From Symsagittifera roscoffensis (lineage: Eukaryota; Xenacoelomorpha; Acoela; Convolutidae): DNA of 64,000 nucleotides. The stretch spans positions 55,252,338 through 55,316,337 of the forward strand of contig NC_087064.1 of assembly GCF_963678635.1 (NCBI RefSeq), in the 5' to 3' direction. Every line of letters starts with the position of its first letter. Position 1 is the first letter of the stretch. The notes under the pieces were generated by a model, which had not been told where the DNA came from, did no database searches, and worked only from the letters and a program-made list of their open reading frames with translations. Below are positions 1 to 12,355 of this stretch, one piece after another. Made by a program: the position numbers and the translations under genes.

Positions 1-556
1 AATGAGACTTTTAGAGAGACTTAGAAAACTTCTAGAAGATTATGCGAACACTTGCAAAAGCCTACCCGTAAGCTTAATGAATAAACATCGAAAGTTTGAG
101 GTTTAAAGTCAGCGTCTTTAAGAGTGAAAAGTAATAAGTATAATCAATTAAAAATGGACTCGATTGTTATGATAATTTTTTCGACCACAAAACACCATGA
201 TAAATGTTTTTTATTCCATTTTCTTAGATGCAGGTAGGAATTTTTTGCCTAAAAGATTAAAAAATTTCAAATTGTGGCATAGTCTTACAATCTTCGGCTC
301 TTTTCCAGTTTTCTCGCCCTTTGGTTTTCCACAAGTTTTCTAGCAAGCAAAATTCCGTGTGAACAATTTTGAACAGAATTAAATGAAATACGAAGGGGTT
401 TTCGAAAAGAGCCAATTTTTCTACATATCAATCTCAAAAAAAAAATTGAAAAGTCTTGTTTTTTTAAATAACGATTAAAAGCAAAAGTTAACTGAAAAAA
501 AAAGATTTTTACGGTTTCGTCAAAATATTAAAAAAGTATTACTTCTTTTTGGTTAG
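1..556. other. AT-rich non-coding stretch
   Basis: AT-rich sequence with homopolymer A and T runs. I see no coding block, RNA gene or repeat that recurs elsewhere in the window. It ends in a short pyrimidine stretch and an AG that could serve as the acceptor of the exon candidate that follows. Confidence 0.5.
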
Positions 557-720
557 GAAAATTCCAATCGATTCCCCAAAAAGTCATAGCATCAAAGCGA
601 CTTCATTTGATGATTACTACTGTCTTTATGAGGCACACCCAAGCAGTGTGTATAATAAAAGATTTGGAATTTTCAATTGCTCCGCTGAATACTTTTGTAA
701 CGCCCCTTACAACTGGAGAT
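557..720 (+). CDS. candidate internal exon, Cys-rich protein, unrecognised
   Basis: A splice-like TTGGTTAG precedes an open frame that codes for a protein-like stretch with spaced cysteines (DYYCLYEAH, FNCSAEYFCNAPYNWRC). The frame stays open to a stop near 743. A possible but weak donor (AGAT|GTTACA) at 721 leaves phase 1, and the exon-like block at 40071 starts in the matching phase, which would extend the Cys-rich stretch. The left edge of the tandem array (713) falls inside this exon. I do not recognise the protein. The composition differs from the surrounding AT-rich DNA, but a chance ORF is not excluded. Exon end and partner exon are inference. Confidence 0.3.
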
Positions 721-3700
721 GTTACAGGGACGTTACACTTTGATCAGAACATTTGCGTTAATATTTTCAGATTGGAATGAGCAAAATGTTTCAGTGCTTT
801 ATATCTCTTTGACGATTGCAATCGGCCAGACAGACAGTGACGAACAAAGAGGAAAAGTCAAAAGATGGAACAAATTAGCCCTCTTAAAAATTTTAATTCC
901 GACAGAGTAAGTTCTTACAAAGGAATTCCTAGTATAAAATAACAATAAAACTAATTCCATTCTTACTACATCGAAAAAAAAATAGTATCTAGCATATGCC
1001 TTCTTTTCTAGCTTCTCATCATATATGAAAAATACATTATAATTTTACATCCTTGCAAGTAGCACTTTTGAAATTCTAGTAAAAAGGGTTTGGAGAAATT
1101 TGAAAAGAGCCTTGCTCTTTTTGTCCAACTGCGTTCGATTTTTTCCATGATGTTTTTTTCAGATGTTTTTCAGCTACTTACTTTTTATTGTAAAGATCAA
1201 AGGATTAAAATTTGATTTTTTCTGAAGTTTATGAAACAACTGCGATCCAAGCAAATTTGAAGGTTTTTCTTTGAAATTTTTTCGCGCAAGTAAAAGAAAT
1301 ATAGTAATCCTTATTTGCACGAGAGTGATTTCAACAAATTTGAAAGCGATTTCTCTCACTTTTTCTAGTAAAAAAATTTCAGATTATCGTTCAATGCCAA
1401 TTGAACAAAGTTTTTCCATAAAATATTTCAAATATTTTGATAGTTTTTCAGGTTGTACGTAATTTGTATTTAGAAACTGCTTTGGGATCAGTTAAATGAT
1501 AATTTTGATCAATTGTGCGATAGAGCTTTGAACGTGTTGCATTTGAGCTTAAATGAATTTGTTGAAAGTTGCCAACTAGCTTGCGAGCACATATTTGGCT
1601 ACATCATGTGGTGGATAGTTTAGTTTGGCCCATGGTGAGATTCTCTTTTTTCACTGCGACAGCTGAATGCGTTTCTTCTCCTTGTACGATAACTTTTTTT
1701 TAAATTTAAAATGAATTTTGAAAATTTTCTGTAGAAAAATTTAGATCAATGAGCTTTCTTATGCTTCTTTTTTTGGAAGAAGAAATTTAACAGCAAAATT
1801 TTGGGAGTTCAGTTTTGTGCGTCTAAGACGTTTATTTCATGAGCTACAATTTCGAGCCGAGTAAGAGCTCTTGAATTTTGCGAAACGCAAAATGGGGGGA
1901 CACTTTAGGTAGATCATTAGAACATCCAGCTTTGGCAAATTAACCTTAGACTGCTAATATATGTGAGTCTACAGGAATAGCGACGACTAAAACCAAAAAT
2001 ACTGCGCAAAAACGCAACCATGACTAAAATTAATTGTCGAGTCAATTGGAAGAAGTAAATACTTAGATTTGAGAAATGCTCAGAATGAGAAATGAGATTT
2101 TGAGAAATGCCCAGATTATTGATATAATTGAGCAAAAAATTACCAAAAAAGTTAAAACTTGTAGTTTTACCTGTGTCGTATACCGCTCTGAGTAATTGTA
2201 CTACGTAACTACGCGTCCTGTAATTGTTATATCTGTTGGTTTAATGGAATACTAGTATCAAGTCAAACCACTGAAAGTTTTGAAAATTGGATTTCCTGAA
2301 ATTGAATATGTTAAAAATTTTAATATTTTTCTGGAAAAAAAATTTCTCTAATTTTTAAAAATTTTTTATGTAGATTTTTTCATCTTACCCCACGAATCTA
2401 CATATCAACAAGCACGTCGTTATTGATTCGGAAAAGTTTCTGAGAAACGGAAAAACATCAAAATCGAACTACTGCTCAGTCAATATCAAAAATTATAACA
2501 TGAATCACGCAAAGAAATAAGAAACTAGTGTGAACCAAAAGAAAAACTTTTGCGCTCATAAATTTTTCCGAAATGACGCTTTTCTTCAAATTACCATGAT
2601 TTCACAGAAAAGTCACAACAAGCGTGCCACGTCTGTATTATTGGGCTCAGGGTATTAATAATTTTTATTTGTTACAACAAACAATAGGTCAAAAACTGTT
2701 AATCAAAAAGTGAAAACTGAACAAATGACACTTTAACACAAACGCCTGAATGATTGAACGAAGCCTTAACTGAACAAACGACCAAATTAAACATTCCTTT
2801 GGTGGTCTATAAACAGCCAAACATTAGTAATTGTTCTTAAAAAGTTAAGTTAATAGTAACAAAAGTCTTGCAAAATATGAGGATCTGAAGTAAATTTATG
2901 CTTCCTGATAAACTCTGCTGCTTTATGCTTTGACCGGTTTATTCACAATAATTCCATTATTGCTTAGAAATTTGGAAAGATAACTCAATAGCAGCGATTA
3001 AAAGGTATGCGCTTACACATTGTGCTTCATAGATAAATTTAATTCGGCAAACTTTTACCAAACAATATGGCAAAAGAGGTATCATTTGTTCTAAATATTG
3101 AGCTTTTTTTGTGTAGTAAAGCTTCTGTTTAAAATGATTTTTATGGAAAAATTAGTTTTTGGCCTGCTGAATTTTTTATCACTGAAATTAGATAAAAATT
3201 TTATCGCTGAGAGTTCTGAAAGTTAGTGAAATTAAATTTATTTTTGTTTTTGGCAATCTCTCTCCAAAGACCGCCTCAATTTTTGTGTCGCCTACTTTAA
3301 CCATTGCGCCATCCTTGATTCATGTATAAAAATTCGCTTTTCTTCTGCAGGTACAACTCCTGTCATTTAATTTCACTCAAAAAAGTTTGCACATAAAAAT
3401 ATTTAGTTTATTGACATCACAAAAAAAAGTATGTTTGATTGTAAAACAATTGAAAAACATAGAGCCTACCAATGAACTTTGCAAAAAAATGGAAAATAAA
3501 TTTTTCTATGATTTTTTGTGAAATTTGCGATTAGCAATAAGTAAAAATACTTTATTATATTCAATATTTTCTTAGTTCTTTGCCGAAATCTCTCACCTTA
3601 AAGTATGAGGAAAAACATGACGATGTTTCTCAGAATTGAAATGATACGATAGCGCTTTGCATTATATCTCTTTTTTCCTTACCCTGGTTGACCTCCATAG

Positions 3701-4320
3701 ACAAAAAAAGCTAATCGTACAATTCCATAAGCTAAGTCTATGAAAAAATACTAGTCATACAAATTTCATACATTTTGCTAATATGGTGCCGTCGAATTTT
3801 CGAAAAGTTTTTGTCTTGTTTTGGCATAAAATTCGGTGTATCGTACTAAATAAAAAAGAAAAACTTTTAGTCAAAAAAATGCTAATCATACAATTTTCAT
3901 ATATAGAAAATGTATGACTAGCATTTTTTTGATGGCGACAACGTAAATTTTTCAAAGTATATTCGAAATTGCTCCAAATTTTTTTTGTGTTTCTTTTTCA
4001 ACCGCAAATTGATTTTCGAACTCAAACAAACGTTTTTTGAAAAAAAAATTTTGCATACAAATTTTAATTTTTGTGTGTATAACGTAGTCCTGGATATACT
4101 AATATAGGAACTTTTTTACATGTCTCTTCATAACTTTTTTCAAAAACGCTTAAAACTCTTCTTTCTTTTATATGACATGTTTTTGTATGCCTAGATCAAT
4201 GTCTGGTAATTTAAAAGTTCAACTTTTAGAAATAATCATCTTTGAAAATTTTTGCCAAAATTTAGAAGTTCGTTACTTTCGTTATATTATTTGTGTGAGA
4301 CAGAATTAAAACTTTTCAGG
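713..4320. repeat. tandem array, long unit 1 (3608 bp)
   Basis: The block starting CTGGAGATGTTACAGGGACG recurs at 4321 and is followed by the same sequence with scattered substitutions. The unit ends in AGACAGAATTAAAACTTTTCAGG, which is also the right edge of the whole array near 40070. Inside it, 1555 to about 3529 is the single-copy version of the ~1.98 kb segment that is multiplied in the next unit. A 72-codon minus-strand frame (1917-2135) recurs in some copies but is broken in others, so I do not treat it as a gene. Confidence 0.9.
3873..3930. repeat. palindromic AT-rich hairpin element
   Basis: AAAAAAATGCTAATCATACA on the left is answered by TGTATGACTAGCATTTTTTT on the right around a TATATA-like centre, giving arms of about 25 bp. 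The same element occurs at 39631-39688 (array copy) and, diverged, at 63913-63969 outside the array. The independent copy points to a small dispersed foldback or MITE family. Confidence 0.7.
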
Positions 4321-7300
4321 CTGGAGATGTTACAGGGACGTTACACTTTGATCAGTACATTTGCGTTAATTTTTTCAGATTGAAATGAGCAAAATTTTTC
4401 AGTGCTTTATATCCCTTTGACAAATGGAATCAGCCAGACAGACAGTGACGAACAAACTGGAAAAGTCAAAAGATGGAACAAATTAGCCCTCTCAAAAATT
4501 ATAATTCCAACAGAGTAAGTTCTTACAAAGGAATTCCTAGTATAGAATAACTATAAAACTAACTCGATTCTTTCTATATGAAAAAAATTAGTATCTAGCG
4601 TATGGCTTCTTTTCTAGCTTCTCATCATTTGTGAAAAATACATATTAATTTTACATCCTTGCAAGTAGCACTTTTGAAATTCTAGTAAAAAGAGTTTGGT
4701 GAAATTTGAAAAGAGCCTTGTCTGTTTTTGTCCAACTGAGTTGGATTTTCTTCATGATGTTTCTTTCAGATGTTTTTCAGCTTCTTTCTTTTTATTGTAA
4801 AGAACAAAGGATTAAATTTTGATTTTTTCTGAAGTTTATGAAACAACTGCGATCGAAGCAAACTTGAAGGTTTTTCTTTCAATTTTTTTCGCGCAAGTAA
4901 AAGAAATATAGTAATCCTTATTTGCACGAGAGTGATTCCAACAAATTTGAAAGCAATTTCTCTCACTTTTTCTAGTAAAAAAATTTCAGATTATCGTTCA
5001 ATGCCAATTGAACAAAGTTTTTCCGAAAAATATTTCAAATATTTTGATAGTTTTTCAGGTTGTACGTAATTTGTATTTAGAAACTGCTTTGTTATCAGTT
5101 AAATGATAATTTTGATCAATTGTGTGATAGAGCTTTGAACGTGTTGCATTTGAGCTTAAATGAATTTGTTGAAAGTTGCCAACTAGTTAGCGAGCACAGA
5201 TTTGGCTACATCATGTGGTGGATAGTTTAGCTTGGGCCATGGTGAGATTCTCTTTTTTCACTGCGACAGCTGAATGCGTTTCTTCTCCTTGTACGATAAC
5301 TTTTTTTAAAAAATTGAAAAGAATTTTGAAAAGTTTCTGTAGAAAAATTTGGATCAATCAGCTTTCTTATGCTTCTTCTTTTGGAAGAAGAAATTTAATA
5401 GCAAAATTTTGGGAGTCCAGTTTTGTGCGTCTAAGACGTTTGTTTCATGAGCTACAATTTCCAGCCGAGTAAGAACTCTTGAATTTTGCGAAACGCAAAA
5501 TGGGGGGACACTTTAGGTAGGTCATTAGAATATCCAGCTTTGACAAATTAACCTTAGACTGCTAATATATGTGAGTCTACAGGAATAGCGACGACTAAAA
5601 CCAAAAATACTGCGCAAAAACGCAACCATGACTAAAATTAATTGTCGAGTCAATTGGAAAAAGTAAATACTTAGATTTGAGAAATGCCCAGAATGAGAAA
5701 TGAGATTTTGAGAAATGCCCAGATTATTGATATAATTGAGCAAAAAATTACCAAAAAAGTTAAATATTGTAGTTTTACCTGTGTCGTATACCGCTCTGAG
5801 TAATTGTACTACGTAACTACGCGTCCTGTAATTGTTATATCTGTTGGTTTAATGGAATACTAGTATCAAGTCAAACCACTGAAAATTTTCAAAATTGGAT
5901 TTCCTGAAATTGAATATGTTAAAAATTTAAATATTTTTCTGGAAAAAAAATTTCTCTAATTTTTTAAAATTTTTATGTAGATTTTTTCATCTTACCCCAC
6001 GAATCTACATATCAACAAGCACGTCCTTATTGATTCGGAAAAGTTTCTGAGAAACGGAAAAACATCAAAATCGAACTACTGCTCAGTCAATATCAAAAAT
6101 TATAACATGAATCACGCAAAGAAATAAGAAACTAGTGTGAACCAAAAGAAAAACTTTTGCGCTCATAAATTTTTCCGAAATGACGTTTTTTTTCAAATTA
6201 CCATGATTTCACAGAAAAGTTACAACAAGCGTGCCACGTCTGTATTATTGGGCTCAGGGTATTAATACTTTTTATTTGTTACAACAAACAATAGGTCAAA
6301 AACTGTTAATCAAAAAGTGAAAACTGAACAAATGACACTTTAACACAAACGCCTGAATGATTGAACGAAGCCTTAACTGAACAAACGACCAAATTAAACA
6401 TTCCTTTGGTGGTCTATAAACAGCCAAAAATTAGTAATTGTTCTTAAAAAATTAAGTTAATAGTAACAAAAGTCTTGCAAAATATGAGGATCTGAAGTAA
6501 ATTTATGCTTACTGATAAACTCTGCTGCTTTATGCTTTGACCGGTTTATTCACAATAATTCCATTATTGCTTAGAAATTTGGAAAGATAACTCAATAGCA
6601 GCGATTAAAAGGTATGCGCTTACACATTGTGCTTCATAGATAAATTTAATTCGGCAAACTTTTACCAAACATTATGGCAAAAGAGGTATCATTTGTTCTA
6701 AATATTGAGCTTTTTTTGCGTATTAAAGCTTCTGTTTGAACTGATTTTTATGGAAAAATTAGTTTTTGGCCTGCTGAATTTTTTATCACTGAAATAAAGT
6801 TAAAAATTTTATCGCTGAGAGTTCTGAAAGTTAGTGAAATTAAATTTATTTTTGTTTTTGGCAATCTCTCTCCAAAGACCGCCTCATTCTTTGTGTCGCC
6901 TACTTTAACCAATGCGCCATCCTTGCTTCATGTTTAAAAATTTGCCTTTCTTCTGCAGGTACATCTCCTGTCATTTAATTTCACCAAAAAAATTTGCACA
7001 CAAAAATATTTAGTTTATTGACATCACAAAGAGAAGTCTATTAGATTGTAAAACAATTGAAAAACATATAGCCTGCCAATGAATTTTGCAAAAAAACGGA
7101 AAATAAATTTTTCTATGATTTTTTGTGAAATTTGCGAACTTGTTGAAAGAATTTGTTGAAAGTTGCCAACTAGTTAGCGAGCACAGATTTGGCTACATCA
7201 TGTGGTGGATAGTTTAGCTTGGGCCATGGTGAGATTCTCTTTTTTCACTGCGACAGCTGAATGCGTTTCTTCTCCTTGTACGATAACTTTTTTTAAAAAA

Positions 7301-7807
7301 AAATTTGAAAATAATTTTGAAAAGTTTCTGTAGAAAAATTTAGATATATCAGCTTTCTTTTGCTTCTTTTTTTGGAAGAAAAAATTTAATAGCATTTTTT
7401 TGGGAGTCCAGTTTTGTGCGTCTAAGACGTTTATTTCATGAGCTACAATTTCCAGCCGAGTAAGAACTCTTGATTTTGCGAAACACCAAATGGGGGGACA
7501 CTTTAGGTAGATCATTAGAACATCCAGCTTTGGCAAATTAACCTTAGACTGCTAATATATGTGAGTCTACAGGAATAGCGACGACTAAAACCAAAAATAC
7601 TGCGCAAAAACGCAACCATGACTAAAATTAATTGTCGAGTCAATTGGTAAAAGTAAAAACTTAGATTTGAGAAATGCTCAGAATGAGAAATGAGGTTTTG
7701 AGAAATGCCCAGATTATTGATATAATAGGGCAAAAATTACCAAAAAGGTCAAATTTGTAGTTTTACATGTGTTGTATACCGCTCTGAGCAATTGTACTAC
7801 GTAGTTA
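4321..7807. repeat. tandem array, long unit 2, left part with inner units
   Basis: The second copy of the long unit. It matches 713-3529 up to the junction near 7148, where, instead of the unit tail, the sequence steps back to GAATTTGTTGAAAG and starts the inner unit again. Inner copies begin at 5162 and 7149 (1987 bp spacing). The third inner copy is cut at 7807 by the LTR element and resumes at 32008. The junction (GCGAACTTGTTGAAAGAATTTG) is short and repetitive, as expected for unequal exchange. Confidence 0.9.
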
Positions 7808-8687
7808 TGTAACATTCGCCCAAATACTACACAGCGACGGAGCGTAGGAAAAGTACCTATTAACGACTGGAAGGTGTCAGTTACCTTAATCCTACTCGCT
7901 TTTCACCGTCTCGACCTTGCCAGTTGATTTTCTGGTCTGTCTAGGGCAAAGTAAAAAGTCACCATTTTTAGGCCATCAGTCAAACGACTTTTGATCAGCT
8001 TTCGTTTACATGCAAACACAACCACATAGCTGAGTCTCGGATCCTCAGACTACATGATTGTCATTAAAAACACGGCTCGAACAACCTATTTTAACATGTT
8101 TTTGTGTGACAGTTCTATATTAAATCCATTGGAGATGGATTGACCCTTTCCTCTTTCTAGCTACTCATATTCTGAAATATCAAACAATAACGGTGTTAAT
8201 TAAGAGATCTATGACATTCCAGTAGTTATAAAGTTAGTTTATACAGTCCCTTCACATAGAGCAGTCTCTGGGGGACCAAGCCTCCGCTCCCGTGATATTC
8301 CGGCGATAACGCTCTTATCTCCTCTGATTTGCGTCCCGGGCTCCGTGGTATATTTCTTCCCCCACTGAAGCCTCCTTCTCCACCAATATCTGTTGACAAA
8401 TGTCTTATCGTGCGTTGTTGCCACGATAAGAGGCTTCGTATTTTCCGTCTCTGGTACGACTGTTTTTCACTATATCTGTCGTTGTTCTGATTTTCGTCAC
8501 TTTTTCAGTCAAAATGGCCGTTTTTCGTATTTCTGAGAAATATTCTTCTTCCAATCGAAATTTTAAAAATATAAATTCTAGAATATTCCTACCCTCCTTC
8601 GCAATGCTTTTTCGTCAATAAGGCCTTTAGTCGTTCTTTTTTACGTCGCCGGAAGGTTGTGCTGTGCCAGTCTGGCAGAATGGCACA
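7808..8687 (-). repeat. 3' LTR of the giant element
   Basis: 880 bp, matching 31128-32007 almost throughout. The differences I see are clustered in the first 240 bp (plus-strand order) with one near the far end. In element orientation it starts TGTGCCATTC and ends GAATGTTACA. A TATAAA lies at 8243-8238 on the minus strand. I see no AATAAA signal downstream of it within the LTR. Confidence 0.95.
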
Positions 8688-8706
8688 TACTCCCCGGACA
8701 GTCCCC
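8688..8706 (-). other. polypurine tract candidate next to 3' LTR
   Basis: In element orientation GGGGACTGTCCGGGGAGTA abuts the 3' LTR, the place where the plus-strand DNA primer lies in LTR elements. It is a weak tract: the purine run is broken and ends in TA. The core TCCGGGGAGT recurs at 19126 and in a five-fold 42 bp repeat inside pol. Confidence 0.45.
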
Positions 8707-9434
8707 ATCAATGTCCCTATTGATCGCATAACACCGGGTTATCGTCAAGTAGTTATCCAGTTTTCTGTAATCAATCTTACAAATCGCATAAGAAAATGAA
8801 ATTTATCTACCCCACCTCAACTCACTACATGTTCACAAATGGCATCGTACTACATCTCACTGCCTTTCAACATTTTCACAAAATTTGCACCATGAGGAGT
8901 GTCCTAGATAAAATTTCTTTTCTGACTACTTACGTCGTCTTGCCATAAAACTTCTTTTCGCTCTTTGTGATTAAAAAGTGGGACGTGGCACGGCCACGCA
9001 CCCGTTAAAATTAACTTAACATTACTCACCAAGTATAATCAGTCATTTATGCGGTCCTTTCAATATTAAAACTAAGAAACTCTGTGGCTAGGAAAGTTAT
9101 TGAGTTACCCACCCTTCTCGAGCTAGTTTACTCAAACTAACCATGTCGCCACACAGTGAATTTGTGTCTTACACAGGTTAAAAACTTCAGTCGTGAATAA
9201 ATAGATAAATATACTCACCTAGATTCCTCATATACATACATAAATAGCCATAACTAAAATCAACGATTTCAACAATTTTAGCAATTGCAACATTTTCAAA
9301 GTCTGGTTTGACCAAACTAAATCAAAACAGAAAGTTTCACAAGTTCAATAATCAAAACTTGGTTGATTGGTTTAAGTTTTAGCACACAAAGACAATCAAG
9401 TTTTTTCTCCTTCTCTTCTCTTCTTTGGTCATCT
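8707..9434 (-). other. 3' untranslated region of the element
   Basis: About 730 bp between the last ORF and the polypurine tract. It lacks convincing long ORFs on either strand, is richer in A and T than the coding part, and shows no internal repeat that I can see. It may carry the 3' end processing region, but no signal is evident. Confidence 0.5.
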
Positions 9435-11135
9435 TCATTCCATCACTTCTCCATCTTGATCTTCGCTGTCTTCCAACACTTTCTCCAGCATGCCCATGGA
9501 GTTGCGGGCCGTGCCCCAACTCTCCTGCTCCAACAGCCTCGGTTTGCAACAAGGTAGCAAGTCCACATTCACCTTCTGCTCCCGGTTCCTGCAAAAGCTG
9601 TTGTGAAGACATAGGCTCACGTTTCGTTCTAGGTCAGCTCTTAAGACCTCTTTCTTCTCATCTTCAGTAACACAAAGCGCTCCAGCTACCCGCTTCACCG
9701 CTGTGGTGACCGCGTTTCTGTGCGTCAAGAATACTCTCTTATAGGCTCCTGGTCCTATATCTAGCTGGAAAGATTGATAGGCTTCCGTGTTCCTCGACAT
9801 GTGACGCTTCGCGCGTTCATACATCCATGATGTCATCACTGCACGGAACCAAGGCATCAATCTTTGCCTTGACCATATTCGTTCAATGGCTTTAGGTATC
9901 CTCAGAACCTTGCAGGTGGTTCTAAAAAGATCCAATTCACGACTCATCTTCACGTTGCTCAGCTGCTCAGGAGTCGGCACGGCCGTCTCCTGCTCTTTTG
10001 TGTCCGCGTTAGCCTCCAGCCATCTCACTGCCAGCATGGCACTAACCACCACGATTGACACCTGTTGATTCTGATCGGGCAACCCCGTAGAGTACAACTC
10101 CTCCACGTCCCATACTAGCATCAGATTCCCGCGTTTGGGGTACCACAACGTCTGCGCCAAGCAGTGGCAAGGATACTCCCCATGGGTTCTCACTATGTTC
10201 CTTCGGGTCCGATACCCTGAGGCTCCCAGCAACGGTTCCACCTCCATCCGAATTCTGTGTAAGTCGTCTTTTTCTTCTATTGTGGGGAATTCAGTGGGTA
10301 AGGCTCCACTCGCTTTCTGTTTCTGGAACTCACTCACATTGCCTTCACTCAATCTCAGAAACTCTTCACCCACCACATCTTGCAACTCGCCTTCAGATCT
10401 CTTCGGGACTGCCCGAAAGATCTTTGCCAACAAATCATGTGACCTCTCCGACATCCTGGCCAACCTCACGCACTTTGGCACAGAGAAAAGTTGATCAATC
10501 AACACCTGCTGTGTCCTCGCATCCATCAGCACCATGTGTGTAGGATATCTACTACTGCAATATGGTGCGGAGCTTGAACCCACCACATACTTTGAGCCAG
10601 TCGGTTTATGATAGGCCTCACTATCTTTCAGATTCATCTCGTTCTCCAGAGCTTCTCTCCAGCCTCCGATCTTCTGCTCTGTCTGCAATGCTCCAGGGAA
10701 TACTTCCACGCTGAGGGACGTCACTAGCTCATGGGCACGCTCCAGGCGCTCAAGCGATTCAATCGAACTCGTCATGCTGCAAAATCCCAAGGCTGTGATC
10801 AAATTTACGTCCGTCACCCCATGACAGTCCGCGACCAACTCCACACCACTTTTATCCGACATGCTCAGTCTTCCGTACAATCGTGCCAGCTGCCGATGCT
10901 GCTCGCTCAGCGTAACCAGGCAGTGTCCCAGGTTACAAACATGTCCTTCCATCCCACTGTGTTGAGCCAAGCATGTGCCTTGCTTCAACCAATTACTCGA
11001 TGGACCTTCCTCGGACAGCTCCGTGGATGGGTTGCTCTTCCGCTTCGTCAATCTCATGGCCAGCAGATGATGTATCATGGCCAGATCATGTAAACTCGCG
11101 TCATCATCTAGGTCTAACGTGATATCCGCCGTCAT
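9435..11135 (-). CDS. accessory ORF F, 566 aa, unknown function
   Basis: Last ORF before the 3' LTR. It starts at an ATG 19 nt after the stop of the upstream ORF and reads 566 codons without interruption. The product is soluble-looking and mostly helical in composition, with no signal peptide or membrane span. Residues 55-72 hold a Cys/His cluster (C55, H59, H65, C67, H71, C72) that might bind metal, and another CC pair lies near the C terminus, which is acidic. I do not recognise the family. Its intactness in a copy with several lesions elsewhere may be chance. It could be structural or could act on host defence; nothing in the sequence decides this. Confidence 0.8.
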   Translation of the reverse strand: MTADITLDLDDDASLHDLAMIHHLLAMRLTKRKSNPSTELSEEGPSSNWLKQGTCLAQHSGMEGHVCNLGHCLVTLSEQHRQLARLYGRLSMSDKSGVELVADCHGVTDVNLITALGFCSMTSSIESLERLERAHELVTSLSVEVFPGALQTEQKIGGWREALENEMNLKDSEAYHKPTGSKYVVGSSSAPYCSSRYPTHMVLMDARTQQVLIDQLFSVPKCVRLARMSERSHDLLAKIFRAVPKRSEGELQDVVGEEFLRLSEGNVSEFQKQKASGALPTEFPTIEEKDDLHRIRMEVEPLLGASGYRTRRNIVRTHGEYPCHCLAQTLWYPKRGNLMLVWDVEELYSTGLPDQNQQVSIVVVSAMLAVRWLEANADTKEQETAVPTPEQLSNVKMSRELDLFRTTCKVLRIPKAIERIWSRQRLMPWFRAVMTSWMYERAKRHMSRNTEAYQSFQLDIGPGAYKRVFLTHRNAVTTAVKRVAGALCVTEDEKKEVLRADLERNVSLCLHNSFCRNREQKVNVDLLPCCKPRLLEQESWGTARNSMGMLEKVLEDSEDQDGEVME

Positions 11136-11154
11136 GTCCCAGATTAAACCGGCA

Positions 11155-12348
11155 TTAGGATGAGTGCACCATGTCCCACATCGTCACTAGACTGGTTTTC
11201 AAGGGACCGTCCCAAGAACCACAATCAAAACTCACTTGCCCCTTTAGCTCGGGAACCGAGGGTTCGACCACTCGTTCTTCCAAAATAATTCCCAGCTTGG
11301 GTTGTTCCACCATCAGCATCCCAGTTTCTTTAATACGTTCAACCCAGAAACTGTGTACTATGACTTGCTCATAGTCGAAGTACGCTTCCCTGGCTTCTTC
11401 ATTCACGAAGGGATTATACGCCATCCCCGGTATGCCAGACACATATTGGAACGACTTCAGTTTCCCCAGTGTTGCAAACTCTCTTTGTCCTCTGACCGCT
11501 TCAATCAACTCCCGGCTCACTTTCAATTCTTTGTTGGAATATCTTCTCACCTCTTCCAACTTGCGATAGCTTTGCATGTCGTTCGACTCCTTGTTTGGTA
11601 CAGTCAGCGGCATGTCCTGATATAGCTCTAGGAGTGCCCTAAGGAAGTTCCTTTCGCAATCAACTCCCTTTTGCCGAATGATCTTTATACATTCTCCCAA
11701 AACAGGAGTGGGGATACGATCCACCACGAACCTGACAAAGCAAAGGGCATCCTTACGCTTAGCCCATGCTATCGCAGACTCGTCTTTCGAAATCAACGCT
11801 CGCAGAGCTTCCATCAACTCCAGTTCCTGTTCCCGTGATTTCGAATCATTACTGGCTTCATACTCCGCTCTCTTGATGCCCATCAAGCACCAAGCCAACC
11901 GTACTTGCAGATCAGTTCTCAAGCAAGGATGAGCCAGGTATGCCGCCACTGTAGCAGGTGCATGCATCGCCTCGTCGAAGTATATCTGGAGGGCAGCCTT
12001 CCAGGAGATTTCTAGCAATTTTTCCAATCCGACTTCGTTCGCTTCAGAGGACATTACCGTGCCGTATTCTTTTCGATTTAAGTTCGAATTTTCCGTGAGC
12101 TCTTTCAGATGTTCCTGCATGGCTCGCTTCTCGCTCCAAGCCATCAGGTGCCCTCTCGCGGAGTTTCTCGCTTTCAACATTTCCACATAACCTCCTGCTG
12201 GATCTCCCATGTGGACTGATTCTGGCACAGTAACTCGACTGTACTCGACCACGTCGAGTTGTCCTTCCAGCTTCAATTTGGCTATGTTGGTCCGCGAGGG
12301 CCTGTAATCTTCAAGTCCTCCAGATCCACATTGACTGATGATCTCCAT
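11155..12348 (-). CDS. accessory ORF E, 397 aa, unknown function
   Basis: An ATG-started frame only 7 nt after the stop of ORF D and followed 19 nt later by ORF F, so the three sit in an operon-like row on the same strand. The protein is charged and predominantly helical (for example the stretch around residues 60-100 and 260-300), with no signal peptide, membrane segment or known motif that I can see. Such tight spacing in an animal element suggests expression by reinitiation, spliced subgenomic RNAs or a shared long transcript; the sequence alone does not say which. Family unrecognised. Confidence 0.8.
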   Translation of the reverse strand: MEIISQCGSGGLEDYRPSRTNIAKLKLEGQLDVVEYSRVTVPESVHMGDPAGGYVEMLKARNSARGHLMAWSEKRAMQEHLKELTENSNLNRKEYGTVMSSEANEVGLEKLLEISWKAALQIYFDEAMHAPATVAAYLAHPCLRTDLQVRLAWCLMGIKRAEYEASNDSKSREQELELMEALRALISKDESAIAWAKRKDALCFVRFVVDRIPTPVLGECIKIIRQKGVDCERNFLRALLELYQDMPLTVPNKESNDMQSYRKLEEVRRYSNKELKVSRELIEAVRGQREFATLGKLKSFQYVSGIPGMAYNPFVNEEAREAYFDYEQVIVHSFWVERIKETGMLMVEQPKLGIILEERVVEPSVPELKGQVSFDCGSWDGPLKTSLVTMWDMVHSS

Positions 12349-12355
12349 CTCTAAT

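Noticed and set aside
7198-7536. 112-codon minus-strand frame in the third inner unit
   Set aside because: Open in that unit only; K/F-rich product from A/T runs.
7515-7733. 72-codon minus-strand frame recurring in array units (also 1917-2135, 5525-5743, 37674-37892)
   Set aside because: It recurs because the DNA is duplicated. Copies at 33.7 and 35.7 kb are broken by indels, and changes are not biased to silent sites, so no sign of selection.
8239-8424. 61-codon minus-strand frame present in both LTRs
   Set aside because: Identical only because LTRs are copies. It overlaps the proposed U3/promoter region and has no recognisable domain.
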